Source: Legionellaceae bacterium
Lineage (GTDB): Bacteria > Pseudomonadota > Gammaproteobacteria > Legionellales > Legionellaceae
NCBI GenBank assembly: GCA_018061965.1
Contig: JAGOTG010000004.1
Location: forward strand, 1 to 64,000
Reading direction: 5' to 3'
Length of the DNA: 64,000 bases
Shown here: positions 16,187 to 24,322 of the stretch, in pieces
How the letters are laid out: every line of letters begins with the position of its first letter
Position numbering within the stretch: the first letter of the stretch is position 1
Notes under the pieces: generated by a model
Told to the model about the DNA's origin: nothing
What the model saw: only the letters and a program-made list of their open reading frames with translations
Databases searched by the model: none
Made by a program: the position numbers and the translations under genes

Positions 16187-18675
16187 GCACTGATTCCTTT
16201 TTTATGCCGATAAGGGGCAACCATCTGTAATAAGGGTTGTAGCTCTTCGGCAAAATGTTGCCAGCGTTGTACGGAGGATTTATAGATAGGTTGTCTAACT
16301 TGAATTAGGCTGGCTGTTCTCACGACACGATCATTTTTATAAAAATTAAGGCAATTCTGGTCCCAAGGCAATCCGATATAATCTAAGAGCTGTTTTGAAA
16401 GCGCTTCATGCTGAGCAATCATTTGTTCATAAGGCAAATCAAAAATAACGTTTGATGGCAATACGCTCTGCCAATGCTGCATAGCTTGGGAATACAATGC
16501 GTAATACTCTCCCAATGCACCGAGATCATAGGCGAATAACATACTGGTCTTAAATAAATGAGTAAAACAAGAAAAACAAGAATCCATGGGATCGCGAATG
16601 GCATGAATAATTTTTGCAGTAGGGAACATGCGGTAAATCATGCCAATATAAAAACAATTGCTGGGCATTTTATCAATAATGAATTGTTTGTCTGGCGCTA
16701 ATGTCCAAGTTTGATCTAAATATTTTTCACCTAGCTTTGCCAATTCATCATCCGTTAACTGAGTAACCCAAGTATTAAATGGCGTACGAGAAGCAAGGCA
16801 AGCCTCTTGGATGAGATCATCTAATATACTTAATTCTCCTGCGCCATAAATCTGTTTATGGCTAGAAAGTATTTGCTCAATAAGCGTTGTGCCTGCTCTT
16901 GGCATTCCCACAATAAAAATGGGGCAACGTGTTTCATTTGTCTGCGTCGGTTGTTTTAAAAAAGATTGAGAAAATACGGTAGGCAAGTTTTCGACAATGT
17001 CATGTATTTGTGTTTTATTCCAAGGTTTTTGCAAATAATGCAATCGATTGCCTTCAGCATAGGCTTTAAAAGCACGCGCATATTGTTGACAGTCATCCAG
17101 CGCTTTCCCTAGTGCAAAATAATAATGAATCCGAGTAGGTACTGAGCAATGATTTATTTTCTGGGCTAAAGCGTCTAATGTCATTAAGTGCGTGTCGCTT
17201 GCTGTGTATTTTTTTATCAGTGATAAATTATAGTGCGCTTCTATAAAATCTGGATTTGCTGCAATAGCTGCCTCAAAATGGGTGCGTGCTGCATCAATTT
17301 GACCTTCTTCACTATAAATAGCGCCTAGATTATTTTGCGCTTCTGCATGATGGGGATTTAAACGAATCGCTGCGGCATAAGCAGTTTTAGCTTGATGCTT
17401 ATCTCCCGTACTTGCAAGAGATGCGCCAAGATTATTCCAAGCCAGACCATAGTTTTGATCAAAAGATAATGCGATACGATAATGTTGAATAGCCAATTCA
17501 AATTGACGATTGTCATGATAGGCCAAAGCTAATAGAAAATGATTTTCGGCAGACGTAGGCTCTAAACTGATGGCCATGCTATGCGATGCTATAGCTGCTC
17601 TCAATTGACGCACTCGGCGTAACAGTTCACCTAAATTGCGTCTATACAAAGCAGTTTTAGGCGCTATTTCTACCGCTTGCTGCATAAATTGAATGGCATC
17701 TGCCATATTATTTTGCTGCAGTGCTGCCAAAGCAATGCCTTGTGATGCATGATGAGATTCTGGATTTTTTATCAAGATACTGCGATAAATTTGCTCTGCT
17801 TTAAAAAACACGCCATTTTGGAATTGCAGATGAGCTTCATTCATTAAATTTTTAGTCACTATCTGATGCTCGATAGAGGGTAGTATCATCAGTGCGTTTT
17901 TTATACGGACCAAGGGCGCATTCCAATCTTCGGATGTTTCTTGTCGGAAAAGTTTGACATTAGGATACCAAGGGCTATCCTCTTGATGTAAAAACCAACG
18001 CCATTCTGCAGAAAATGGCAATAAAACCAACACCTCTTTGCCCATGGCTGCAGCCAAATGAGCAATAGAATTATCAATCGTAATCACCAAATCCAAGCAT
18101 GAAATCAATGCGGCTGTCCCTGTGAGCGTGCTCAACTCCAAACTATGGTGGGCGATCTGATAGTGATCAAGTTCTTTGCTTTCTTCGAAATCAATATTTT
18201 TCTGTAAGCAAATGAAATCCAGATTGGCTTGCTGTAATGTTAGTAAAGTAGTAAGGGGAAGCGAACATTTTTTCCAAGCAATACCAATACGTTGACGGCT
18301 GGAATACCCTAATTTTTTTTGACATGCTTTAAGGGCATTCATATCAGGAAACAAATAAGGTATTGAACGACGAATCATATCCATTTCTGTTTTAAACAAT
18401 CGCGCCAAACTTATCAAGGGACAATGATAATCACAAGAAGGTAAGGGTTCCCCTGTAGCAATAAGACTAATTGTATTACGCCAGGCATAAAAAAGCGGAA
18501 TTAATGCAGGCTGTATTTCGAGAAATACCCGTGCTCCCAATTGCACTAATAAAGGAATGTAACGAAAGAATTGAATACTGTCACTCAGATCTTCTTGAGA
18601 ATGAATAAGAATTGATTTTCCTTGTAACAGTTCAAGACCTTGTTCTAGTTCATTTGGCTGAACCCCTGACCTCAT
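16183..18675 (-). CDS. Fusion protein: glycosyltransferase-like, TPR and sulfotransferase domains
   Basis: An 830-residue protein. Residues about 20-265 resemble the C-terminal glycosyltransferase (GT9/heptosyltransferase-like) domain found after TPRs in many bacterial proteins: RIGIAWKK, DLVITIDNSIAHLAAAMGK and WRWFLHQEDSPWYPNVKLFRQ. TPR units follow (about 275-520), then a sulfotransferase domain with PAPS loop FIVGMPRAGTTLIEQILSSH (about 583) and HAIRDPMDSCFSCF. Usually TPRs precede the glycosyltransferase, so this front part may be truncated or rearranged. It is the first gene of a two-gene operon; the second has the same TPR-sulfotransferase design, suggesting duplication. Confidence 0.8.
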   Translation of the reverse strand: MRSGVQPNELEQGLELLQGKSILIHSQEDLSDSIQFFRYIPLLVQLGARVFLEIQPALIPLFYAWRNTISLIATGEPLPSCDYHCPLISLARLFKTEMDMIRRSIPYLFPDMNALKACQKKLGYSSRQRIGIAWKKCSLPLTTLLTLQQANLDFICLQKNIDFEESKELDHYQIAHHSLELSTLTGTAALISCLDLVITIDNSIAHLAAAMGKEVLVLLPFSAEWRWFLHQEDSPWYPNVKLFRQETSEDWNAPLVRIKNALMILPSIEHQIVTKNLMNEAHLQFQNGVFFKAEQIYRSILIKNPESHHASQGIALAALQQNNMADAIQFMQQAVEIAPKTALYRRNLGELLRRVRQLRAAIASHSMAISLEPTSAENHFLLALAYHDNRQFELAIQHYRIALSFDQNYGLAWNNLGASLASTGDKHQAKTAYAAAIRLNPHHAEAQNNLGAIYSEEGQIDAARTHFEAAIAANPDFIEAHYNLSLIKKYTASDTHLMTLDALAQKINHCSVPTRIHYYFALGKALDDCQQYARAFKAYAEGNRLHYLQKPWNKTQIHDIVENLPTVFSQSFLKQPTQTNETRCPIFIVGMPRAGTTLIEQILSSHKQIYGAGELSILDDLIQEACLASRTPFNTWVTQLTDDELAKLGEKYLDQTWTLAPDKQFIIDKMPSNCFYIGMIYRMFPTAKIIHAIRDPMDSCFSCFTHLFKTSMLFAYDLGALGEYYALYSQAMQHWQSVLPSNVIFDLPYEQMIAQHEALSKQLLDYIGLPWDQNCLNFYKNDRVVRTASLIQVRQPIYKSSVQRWQHFAEELQPLLQMVAPYRHKKGISA

Positions 18676-18682
18676 AAGTGAC

Positions 18683-18698
18683 TTCCTTGTCTAAGGAA
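18683..18698 (-). promoter_or_regulatory. Palindrome overlapping the ribosome site of the fusion gene
   Basis: The perfect palindrome ttccttgtctaaggaa lies 8-23 bases before the start codon at 18675. In the mRNA the AAGGAA half, the likely Shine-Dalgarno sequence, would pair with TTCCTT, so the site could be closed unless melted. It could equally be a protein operator. Confidence 0.35.
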
Positions 18699-18765
18699 CG
18701 GGCCAGAAATAACACCCCACTCTTGCGCAAAGCTAAATATGGAATGTTATTTCTGGCTCGTTTCG
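18699..18765. repeat. Inverted repeat upstream of the sulfotransferase operon
   Basis: The arm cgggccagaaataaca (18699-18714) pairs with tgttatttctggctcg (18745-18760), with one G:T-type mismatch and a loop of about 30 bases. It sits in the gap between the leftward fusion gene and the 166-bp element. It may be a leader structure or another dispersed repeat. Confidence 0.45.
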
Positions 18766-18832
18766 GAACATACTCTCCACGGATGAAGGGTATACCTGAG
18801 CCAATAATTTTAATCATTATGCGACATAAACG

Positions 18833-18998
18833 ATATACCTTTTACGGATGAATTTTAGGGATTTTAGGCGATTTGATTTTTGGGGCTAAGCTACGATTAA
18901 AAAGGAGTAATAGCCAGTTCTATTGCGAGTTTTTAATCGTAGCTTAGCCCCAATAAGCGATAGCATAAAAACCTAAAATTCATTCGTGAAAGGTATAT
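18833..18998 (+). mobile_element. 166-bp MITE-like element, family B, copy 1
   Basis: Ends are inverted repeats of about 27 bp (atatacctttt...ttttagg against its complement). A perfect 22-bp inner inverted repeat (18882-18903 with 18930-18951) gives a long hairpin with a 26-base loop. The element is the reverse complement of 34814-34979 with a single base difference. Both copies start and end next to TA dinucleotides, compatible with a TA-targeting (IS630/mariner-type) transposase acting in trans. It holds no open reading frame. Confidence 0.85.
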
Positions 18999-19098
18999 TT
19001 ACCCAAAAAATTTTTAATCCCCTCTAGGAGGAAAGGTGAAGCGGTGAGGTAAAACTTGCCAATTGGTTAAGCATTAGCGATAATTACGGGTTTTATGG

Positions 19099-19785
19099 AT
19101 GGAAAGTTTTGTGTTGAATACTTATACAGATGAGCCTGTGCATCCGGCCAAAGCTTGTGTGATTTGGCTGCATGGACTTGGCGCAAATGGTGCGGATATG
19201 CGCGGCGTTGTTGAAGGCTTTCCGTCTATAACGGTGCCTATTCGCCATGTTTTTGTGGATGCCCCAGTGCGTCCCGTTACTATAAATAATCATATGCCCA
19301 TGCCAGCATGGTATGATGTGACTGGATTGAACCTTCAAGATCGTGAAGATCGCGAGGGGATTATGGCATCTGAACGTGCAATTGATGATATTATCGCTGC
19401 GCAAATTGCGCGAGGATTTCTGCCACAACAAATTTATCTTGCAGGCTTTTCGCAAGGGGGGGCCATGGCTTTATTAATGGGCTTGCGTTCCCAACGCAGA
19501 TTGGGTGGTATATTAGCTTTGTCGGCCTATTTACCTTTGCAGAAAGAATGTGTTGCGCCTAAACACCCGGATTTACCTATTTTTATGGCGATGGGTACAG
19601 TGGATCAGGTTGTGATGCCAGATTGGACAAAGCTGTCCTATGCTTTTGTCAAATCCCAAGGATATACTCAGACTATTTGGAAAGAATATGCTATGGGACA
19701 TACCATCTGCATGCAAGAAGTGAGTGATATTGCACAGTGGTTGCAAGCTCAAATTCAGCATGTTACTCAGGGGGTGACGTTATGA
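19099..19785 (+). CDS. Carboxylesterase/phospholipase family hydrolase
   Basis: A 228-residue cytoplasmic alpha/beta hydrolase of the phospholipase/carboxylesterase (acyl-protein thioesterase-like) family. Visible are HGLGANGADM (oxyanion region), the nucleophile elbow GFSQGGA, an Asp in MGTVDQVV and the catalytic His in MGHTIC. Size matches bacterial EstB-type enzymes (about 220). No strong ribosome site precedes ATG 19099. It overlaps the ratA start by four bases, so the three genes esterase-ratA-rnfH are probably one operon. Natural substrate unknown. Confidence 0.88.
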   Translation: MESFVLNTYTDEPVHPAKACVIWLHGLGANGADMRGVVEGFPSITVPIRHVFVDAPVRPVTINNHMPMPAWYDVTGLNLQDREDREGIMASERAIDDIIAAQIARGFLPQQIYLAGFSQGGAMALLMGLRSQRRLGGILALSAYLPLQKECVAPKHPDLPIFMAMGTVDQVVMPDWTKLSYAFVKSQGYTQTIWKEYAMGHTICMQEVSDIAQWLQAQIQHVTQGVTL

Positions 19786-20216
19786 CGGTAGTAAAAAAAT
19801 CTCGTTTGGTTTCCTATTCTTGCGAAGAAATGTATCATTTGGTCAATGATATTGAATGTTATGCAGATTTTTTGCCTTATTTTTCTTCAGGCGTGATTCA
19901 TCATAAAGATGCTGATGAAATCCAAGCTACGTTGACGATCACAGCGGCTGGTATGAGCAAATCATTTACAACCTGTAATCGGTTGCAAGCCAATAAAATG
20001 ATTGAAATGCGGTTGGTCGATGGTCCCTTTAGCCATTTCGAAGGATTTTGGCGGTTTGATGAAACACCAGAAGGGTGCCTCGTATCCCTGGATTTGAAAT
20101 TTGATTTTGCAGGCCGTATGTTTTCTATGTTATTGGGGCCTGTATTTGAGCAAGTGACCGATACATTAGTCGATGCTTTTTGCGAGCGAGCTGTTAACGT
20201 GTATGACAAAAAGTAA
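19782..20216 (+). CDS. ratA: RatA, START-like/COQ10 family protein
   Basis: A 144-residue member of the polyketide-cyclase/START fold (COQ10-like). The N-terminal pattern VVKKSRLVSYSCEEMYHLVNDIE with ECYADFLPYF is diagnostic. Homologues bind ubiquinone or act on ribosome subunit association (E. coli RatA). The start ATG 19782 overlaps the stop of the esterase, and rnfH overlaps its 3' end by 14 bases. The ratA-rnfH pair is conserved in Gammaproteobacteria, usually next to smpB, which is not seen here. Confidence 0.9.
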   Translation: MTVVKKSRLVSYSCEEMYHLVNDIECYADFLPYFSSGVIHHKDADEIQATLTITAAGMSKSFTTCNRLQANKMIEMRLVDGPFSHFEGFWRFDETPEGCLVSLDLKFDFAGRMFSMLLGPVFEQVTDTLVDAFCERAVNVYDKK

Positions 20217-20508
20217 CTATTTTTCTCCCCATAAGGACTGCGAATTAGTGTATGCTCCGCGCGCTGCAGAGCCATTGCTATTTTCTAGTCCTTGGGTTGA
20301 GGGCATGACGGTGAATGCTTTGGTGCAAGCGTCTGGTTTTTTACACCAGTGTCCCGAAGTAGCCGATTTGGCCGTCGGAATCTTTGCGAAATGTGTCAAT
20401 TGGGATACGTTGGTAAAGCCTGGTGATCGGGTGGAATTATATCGCCCCTTATTGCTGGATCCGAAAGAAAAGCGGCGCCGTCAAGCGAAGTCAAAGCCGT
20501 TGTCTTGA
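20203..20508 (+). CDS. rnfH: RnfH family ubiquitin-like-fold protein
   Basis: A 101-residue protein of the RnfH (UPF0125) family, a beta-grasp fold of unknown biochemical role. Family blocks are LVYA near the start, VNALVQASGFL in the middle, VGIFAKCVNWDT, and the C-terminal GDRVELYRPLLLDPKEKRRR. The ATG at 20203 lies inside the end of ratA. It is the last gene of its operon; the next gene starts 205 bases later. Confidence 0.9.
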   Translation: MTKSNYFSPHKDCELVYAPRAAEPLLFSSPWVEGMTVNALVQASGFLHQCPEVADLAVGIFAKCVNWDTLVKPGDRVELYRPLLLDPKEKRRRQAKSKPLS

Positions 20509-20713
20509 TGACATGTTGGTTTTGTCTGACTTAGTTTGATCTCTCTCCAAATTAGTAATAATTTTTTAACCATTACCTTTCAAGATGCACTCAAATCTGA
20601 CGTTTAATCGAGCGTCAAAATTGAGGTGAATAGACGCTAATTTTTGTACTATACTTCCTTATATACTCAATAACATTCGCCTGAATGTAGGTTTTTTATA
20701 AAAAGGACTATTA

Positions 20714-21526
20714 ATGGGCAAAAGCGCGCAGGATATTCGACAGGATATTGATAGTTTGGATACGACAAAAATTACTTATCACAACTCGATCTCATATAGA
20801 AGATTTCATTCAGTGGCGTATCACGGTGTGGATAATTATTTGCGCGATAGTAAAATGCGCTTGCAGGAATTAATTCATTGGGACGATCCGGCAATGGTTG
20901 CTTTGTTTTCTCCCTTAGCAAAGGATATTTTAGACCGATTGAAGGTTGTTCAACAGATGGAAAGATATCTAGGTCCATACGCGAATAATCAGGAGCTTAG
21001 CGCTACAGAGAGGCAGGTTGATCAGTTAATTGCGAACGCTTACCAATTTAGAGAGATTTACCTTAAATCCGGGCTCAGTGTTGCTAAAGAAGCGATTACA
21101 AAAACAACAGAGGATGAAGTTAAATCATTGCAAATGAAAAAAGAACAGTTGCTCTCGAAAATTGGTAAGATAAACGACGAAGAAGTGAAGCTAAAACAGT
21201 CTGAAGACACGGTTACACGGTGTGCGAAAAAATACTATGAAGTTAATGAAAAATTACAGTGTTATAGATATACCACGCCAGAGCCGCCTGAGGTGAATCA
21301 GTTAAGAGTTTTATGTGCGCAAGCTTTTCAAGATTATCAACAGGCTAAAATGCAGCATGCAACGTTGGAAAATAGTTTTGATGCCCCAGGATACTATAAT
21401 ACGATCCAACCGAAATTAGCGTTACAGGTGACGAAAATTGAGAAACAGATTAGTGAATTACATAAAAAAATAGAAGATATACAAGAAATTCAAGAGAATA
21501 ATGACGTCCGTAACAAGCCCCGTTAA
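20714..21526 (+). CDS. Unrecognised coiled-coil protein
   Basis: A 270-residue soluble protein without recognisable family. Residues 1-110 are mixed helical (contains LIHWDDPAMVALFSPLAKDIL). Two strong coiled-coil stretches follow (about 120-185 and 225-262), rich in Lys, Glu and Gln. The C-terminus is polar (IQEIQENNDVRNKPR) and acidic just before the end, a feature seen in some type IV effectors but not decisive. The ribosome site aaagga is at good spacing. It is a single gene between rnfH and bamE with an A+T-rich upstream gap of about 200 bases. Candidate effector or structural protein; function not assignable. Confidence 0.6.
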   Translation: MGKSAQDIRQDIDSLDTTKITYHNSISYRRFHSVAYHGVDNYLRDSKMRLQELIHWDDPAMVALFSPLAKDILDRLKVVQQMERYLGPYANNQELSATERQVDQLIANAYQFREIYLKSGLSVAKEAITKTTEDEVKSLQMKKEQLLSKIGKINDEEVKLKQSEDTVTRCAKKYYEVNEKLQCYRYTTPEPPEVNQLRVLCAQAFQDYQQAKMQHATLENSFDAPGYYNTIQPKLALQVTKIEKQISELHKKIEDIQEIQENNDVRNKPR

Positions 21527-21548
21527 CGTTATGGGGCCTTGGTTCGTC

Positions 21549-21881
21549 TTATGTCGGCTTGCGAGCGCTGACGTCTTTCTCAATTTTAACCAAACGATCA
21601 TTAGAAAAAAATAATGTCAAATGTCGAACAATATTTGGACTCGACCCTCTTCTCCATGTGTACGCATAATCCCAGCGGTCTTGGTTGAACATGGGGCTAA
21701 TCAAGCTGGTTCCCATTAAAATCGCGGCATCTGTTTTACTCATACCTAATTTCAAATGAGCAATACGCGCAGGGGATAAGATATTACCTTGTTGTACTTT
21801 GCTTCTTGAAAAATCATACGATAAACAATGGGTCAGTGACAGAACAATGCTTATTAAAATAAGAATGGTTTTCATTCGCAT
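21549..21881 (-). CDS. bamE: Outer-membrane assembly lipoprotein BamE (SmpA/OmlA)
   Basis: A 110-residue lipoprotein with signal and lipobox (VLSLTHC) followed by the SmpA/OmlA domain: QQGNILSPARIAHLKLGMSK and DRWDYAYTWRRG are the family blocks. BamE is a subunit of the BAM complex that inserts beta-barrels into the outer membrane. It stands back to back with fur, the usual gammaproteobacterial arrangement. ATG 21881 or the second ATG two codons later could be used. Confidence 0.93.
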   Translation of the reverse strand: MRMKTILILISIVLSLTHCLSYDFSRSKVQQGNILSPARIAHLKLGMSKTDAAILMGTSLISPMFNQDRWDYAYTWRRGSSPNIVRHLTLFFSNDRLVKIEKDVSARKPT

Positions 21882-21966
21882 TTTTTTGCCTTATAGTATA
21901 GGTATTCAAAATAGTAGCGCATTGTACCATGCAAAGGTTAAAAATAAGAGGGGAGAGGATATTATT

Positions 21967-22374
21967 GTGATAGAGGGCAACCAATTAAAATCAGCAGGAT
22001 TGAAAATTACGGTCCCCCGCGTGAAAATATTGCAAGTTCTTGAACAAGCTCGCGAACATCATTTGAGCGCGGAGAATGTTTATAAAAAATTGATCGATAT
22101 GGGCGAGGAAGTCAGTTTGGCTACCGTGTATCGGGTGTTGACTCAATTTGAAGCCGCGGGATTGATTGATCGCCATAATTTTGAAGGAGGGTACTCTGTA
22201 TTTGAATTACGCCAAGATACCCACCATGATCATTTGGTTTGTGTTAAATGCGGTCGTGTTGAGGAGTTTTTGGATGAAGTTATTGAGTCTCGACAACATC
22301 AAATTGCTAACAAAGCTTGCTTTAAAATGACGGGTCATGCTTTGAATATCTATGGTATTTGCGCAAACTGTTAG
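21967..22374 (+). CDS. fur: Ferric uptake regulator Fur
   Basis: A 135-residue winged-helix repressor. The DNA-binding half holds LKSAGLKITVPRVKILQVL and EEVSLATVYRVLTQFEAAGL; the metal-binding half holds HHDHLVCVKCGRVEEF and a second pair CANC at the very end. It uses Fe2+ as co-repressor for iron-uptake genes. The frame is open upstream to 21799, but the GTG at 21967 has an aggat site nearby and gives the standard family length. Divergent from bamE with an 85-base shared upstream region. No clear Fur box was identified there. Confidence 0.94.
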   Translation: MIEGNQLKSAGLKITVPRVKILQVLEQAREHHLSAENVYKKLIDMGEEVSLATVYRVLTQFEAAGLIDRHNFEGGYSVFELRQDTHHDHLVCVKCGRVEEFLDEVIESRQHQIANKACFKMTGHALNIYGICANC

Positions 22375-22504
22375 ACTCCATGGGTAACGATATTCTGGTG
22401 AACAGAAATGAATGACTCATCACGATTGAAATATAAGATTGAGATGAATAGCGTGAGATCGTATTTTGAATCATCGGTATTTACACAGTAAGCATTCAGG
22501 TTTT

Positions 22505-22536
22505 GCAAGGAAACGCGGAATAGGGAATTTCCTTGC
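22505..22536. repeat. Hairpin in the fur / Cys-rich gene gap
   Basis: gcaaggaaa (22505-22513) pairs perfectly with tttccttgc (22528-22536) across a 14-base loop. There is no T-run on either side, so it is not a classical terminator, but it lies between the converging 3' ends of fur and the Cys-rich gene. Confidence 0.4.
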
Positions 22537-22567
22537 GCGTCTAGAATTGTGTTAATAGATGCATTAG

Positions 22568-22933
22568 TTAAGTTGATGGTTCAGTGGTACAGGCTGTGCC
22601 ATTACCATAGCAACCGGAGTTACTGTGGTTATATGTGCATGTTGCATTAGGGACTGATGGGCATTTGCAGTAGGAAGACCCCCTGTATGTTTCCCACTTT
22701 CCATCTACAGCTTGGCAAGAGTTACTATCTTTCGCGCTACTGACACCTGCTGAGCAAGTTGGTGTTATGCCACCTGATGTTTGGTAGTGTTTGAGACATT
22801 CACGTTCATTTCCATGATAGTTAGGGCAGGAGCCTGCTTGTAATGTGGAACATTGTACTGATGCGGCACAGGTACTTCCAAACATAGTTGCTATTAACCC
22901 CAAAATTATAAATGGTTTTCCTTTGTTTTGCAT
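22568..22933 (-). CDS. Small secreted cysteine-rich protein
   Basis: A 121-residue protein with a Sec signal peptide (about 1-24, cleavage after STCAA). The mature part has eleven cysteines among many Ser, Gly, Thr and Asn residues, e.g. QCSTLQAGSCPNY, SYCKCPSVPNATC and SGCYGNGTAC. This spacing suggests a disulfide-rich extracellular or periplasmic domain. I do not recognise the family. A strong aaggag ribosome site precedes the start. It is a single gene reading towards fur. Exported toxin-like, inhibitor-like or adhesive roles are all possible. Confidence 0.7.
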   Translation of the reverse strand: MQNKGKPFIILGLIATMFGSTCAASVQCSTLQAGSCPNYHGNERECLKHYQTSGGITPTCSAGVSSAKDSNSCQAVDGKWETYRGSSYCKCPSVPNATCTYNHSNSGCYGNGTACTTEPST

Positions 22934-22989
22934 CGTCTTCTCCTTGTTGATTAAATTCGTTGATTTAATGGAAGCTTTTCCTGAAAATG

Positions 22990-23694
22990 CTACAGCAAAT
23001 TTAACAATTCATGCAAAGTGTGTGCCAAAATTTTGCACATCATAGCTTGCTCAGGCGCATTAGGGACCAAGGCTTGGTTGATGCCTAATTTAATCCCTAA
23101 ATAATCTTGTTCAGCATATTTTTTTCTGAATGAATTGACGATGTAATCGTGGGTACCTAAAAAAGGAAAATTGTGTCGTATTTTATACGGTGGCGTTTCT
23201 TTGTCGAGTAAACCATGAAAGATCCGAGCAACTTCCTTCTCCGCATGGCGATGGGCGTCATATAATACACCGATAGCGGTTTTTAAAAACAACCCCTTTA
23301 AAATAGGCGTGAATGTGAAAATGGAAAGATGCAATACTTGTTGGCCCTGTGCAATATGTGCAGCAATTTTTTCTTGTAAATCACGATGAAAGGGTTCGTA
23401 ATACGTTTTAATCAAAGCTTGCTTCTTGTCAGCTGAAAGACCTTTGCTATATCTAGAAAAACAGTGCGCGTGGTGGGGGCTGTGATCGCAGTCTATCAAT
23501 AAACGGGTGACTTTGGCCTCGACCGCATCGCATCCTAGGTTTTTATGTAAATGCTGGGTAATATATTTTGCCCCGATGTCATAGGCGCGTGAAGTTTGTA
23601 ATAGTAATTCTTTGTCTTCGAACAGAGGCCAATATTTTTGGGGAACCTCGTTGCTTCCATGTGCACAGCTGATGACCAATATCGTTGGTTTCAT
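22990..23694 (-). CDS. N-formylglutamate amidohydrolase-like protein
   Basis: A 234-residue cytoplasmic protein resembling the N-formylglutamate amidohydrolase fold: ISCAHGSNEVP (metal-ligand His region), then LLIDCDHSPHHAHCFSRYSKGL in the place of the family's D-x-NR block, and VLHLSIFTF in the place of the H-x-F strand. Known members hydrolyse formyl- or acyl-amino acids in histidine degradation; here no hut genes are near, so the substrate is open. ATG 23694 is chosen for its agga site; the frame is open to 23772. The BON gene ends just upstream and probably shares the transcript. Confidence 0.68.
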   Translation of the reverse strand: MKPTILVISCAHGSNEVPQKYWPLFEDKELLLQTSRAYDIGAKYITQHLHKNLGCDAVEAKVTRLLIDCDHSPHHAHCFSRYSKGLSADKKQALIKTYYEPFHRDLQEKIAAHIAQGQQVLHLSIFTFTPILKGLFLKTAIGVLYDAHRHAEKEVARIFHGLLDKETPPYKIRHNFPFLGTHDYIVNSFRKKYAEQDYLGIKLGINQALVPNAPEQAMMCKILAHTLHELLNLL

Positions 23695-23701
23695 AGCATT
23701 C

Positions 23702-24253
23702 CTAGGTGCTTGTAGCTTCCGTAATCTTGAGATTAGATACAATTTTTGCAACACCATGGATATGATGAACACGTTTCAGTATCACATCGATGGAGTGTTT
23801 GTTTTTAACTGTGCCGGTCAATGTAACAATTCCATTGGTAGTAGAGGTATTGATACCCACTAGAGGAATAGATTCATCTTCGAATACCTTGGCTTCCAAT
23901 ATGGCTGCTTCAATTTTAGTAGTAATGTAAGCATCTGTGAGGCTCGAGTTGACTGATTTGATATCAAAATTGCTGGTATTGATGGATCGGACACCTTGTG
24001 TATTGGCGACAATCCGCAAGGCTGCTACAAAAGCTGGGTTATTTTTGGCATGCCCACGTAGGGTAACCACCCCATCATGAGTTTTTACTGAAATTTTCAA
24101 CGGGTTAAGATGTGAGTTTTTTGTGAATTCCGCTTTTATTTTGGTTGTAATAACCGTGTCCGACCAAGTTTGTTCGAGATTTTGGAGATCGCTCGCATAC
24201 ACGTTGGGAACTAGGAAAATGAACAGCACAATATACCAAAATTTTATACGCAT
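23702..24253 (-). CDS. Periplasmic protein with two BON domains (OsmY-like)
   Basis: A 183-residue exported protein. Signal peptide MRIKFWYIVLFIFLVPNVYA, then two BON domains (about 28-95 and 105-180), each starting with a 'T..I...L' helix and ending in GVVTLRGHAKN or GIVTLTGTVKN. BON domains bind phospholipid membranes and occur in OsmY and DolP. The start at 24253 is preferred to the upstream ATG (24310), since the region between carries a TATACT promoter-like hexamer. Divergent from pyrD. Confidence 0.82.
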   Translation of the reverse strand: MRIKFWYIVLFIFLVPNVYASDLQNLEQTWSDTVITTKIKAEFTKNSHLNPLKISVKTHDGVVTLRGHAKNNPAFVAALRIVANTQGVRSINTSNFDIKSVNSSLTDAYITTKIEAAILEAKVFEDESIPLVGINTSTTNGIVTLTGTVKNKHSIDVILKRVHHIHGVAKIVSNLKITEATST

Positions 24254-24322
24254 GATGCTTGCAAAAATATGAGAATATAACGAGTATAGCATAGGATTGA
24301 TACTCGTCATAAGGACTTTCCA

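Noticed and set aside
21882..21966. Fur box between bamE and fur
   Set aside because: The region is A+T rich but no 19-bp palindrome close to the Fur consensus could be made out.
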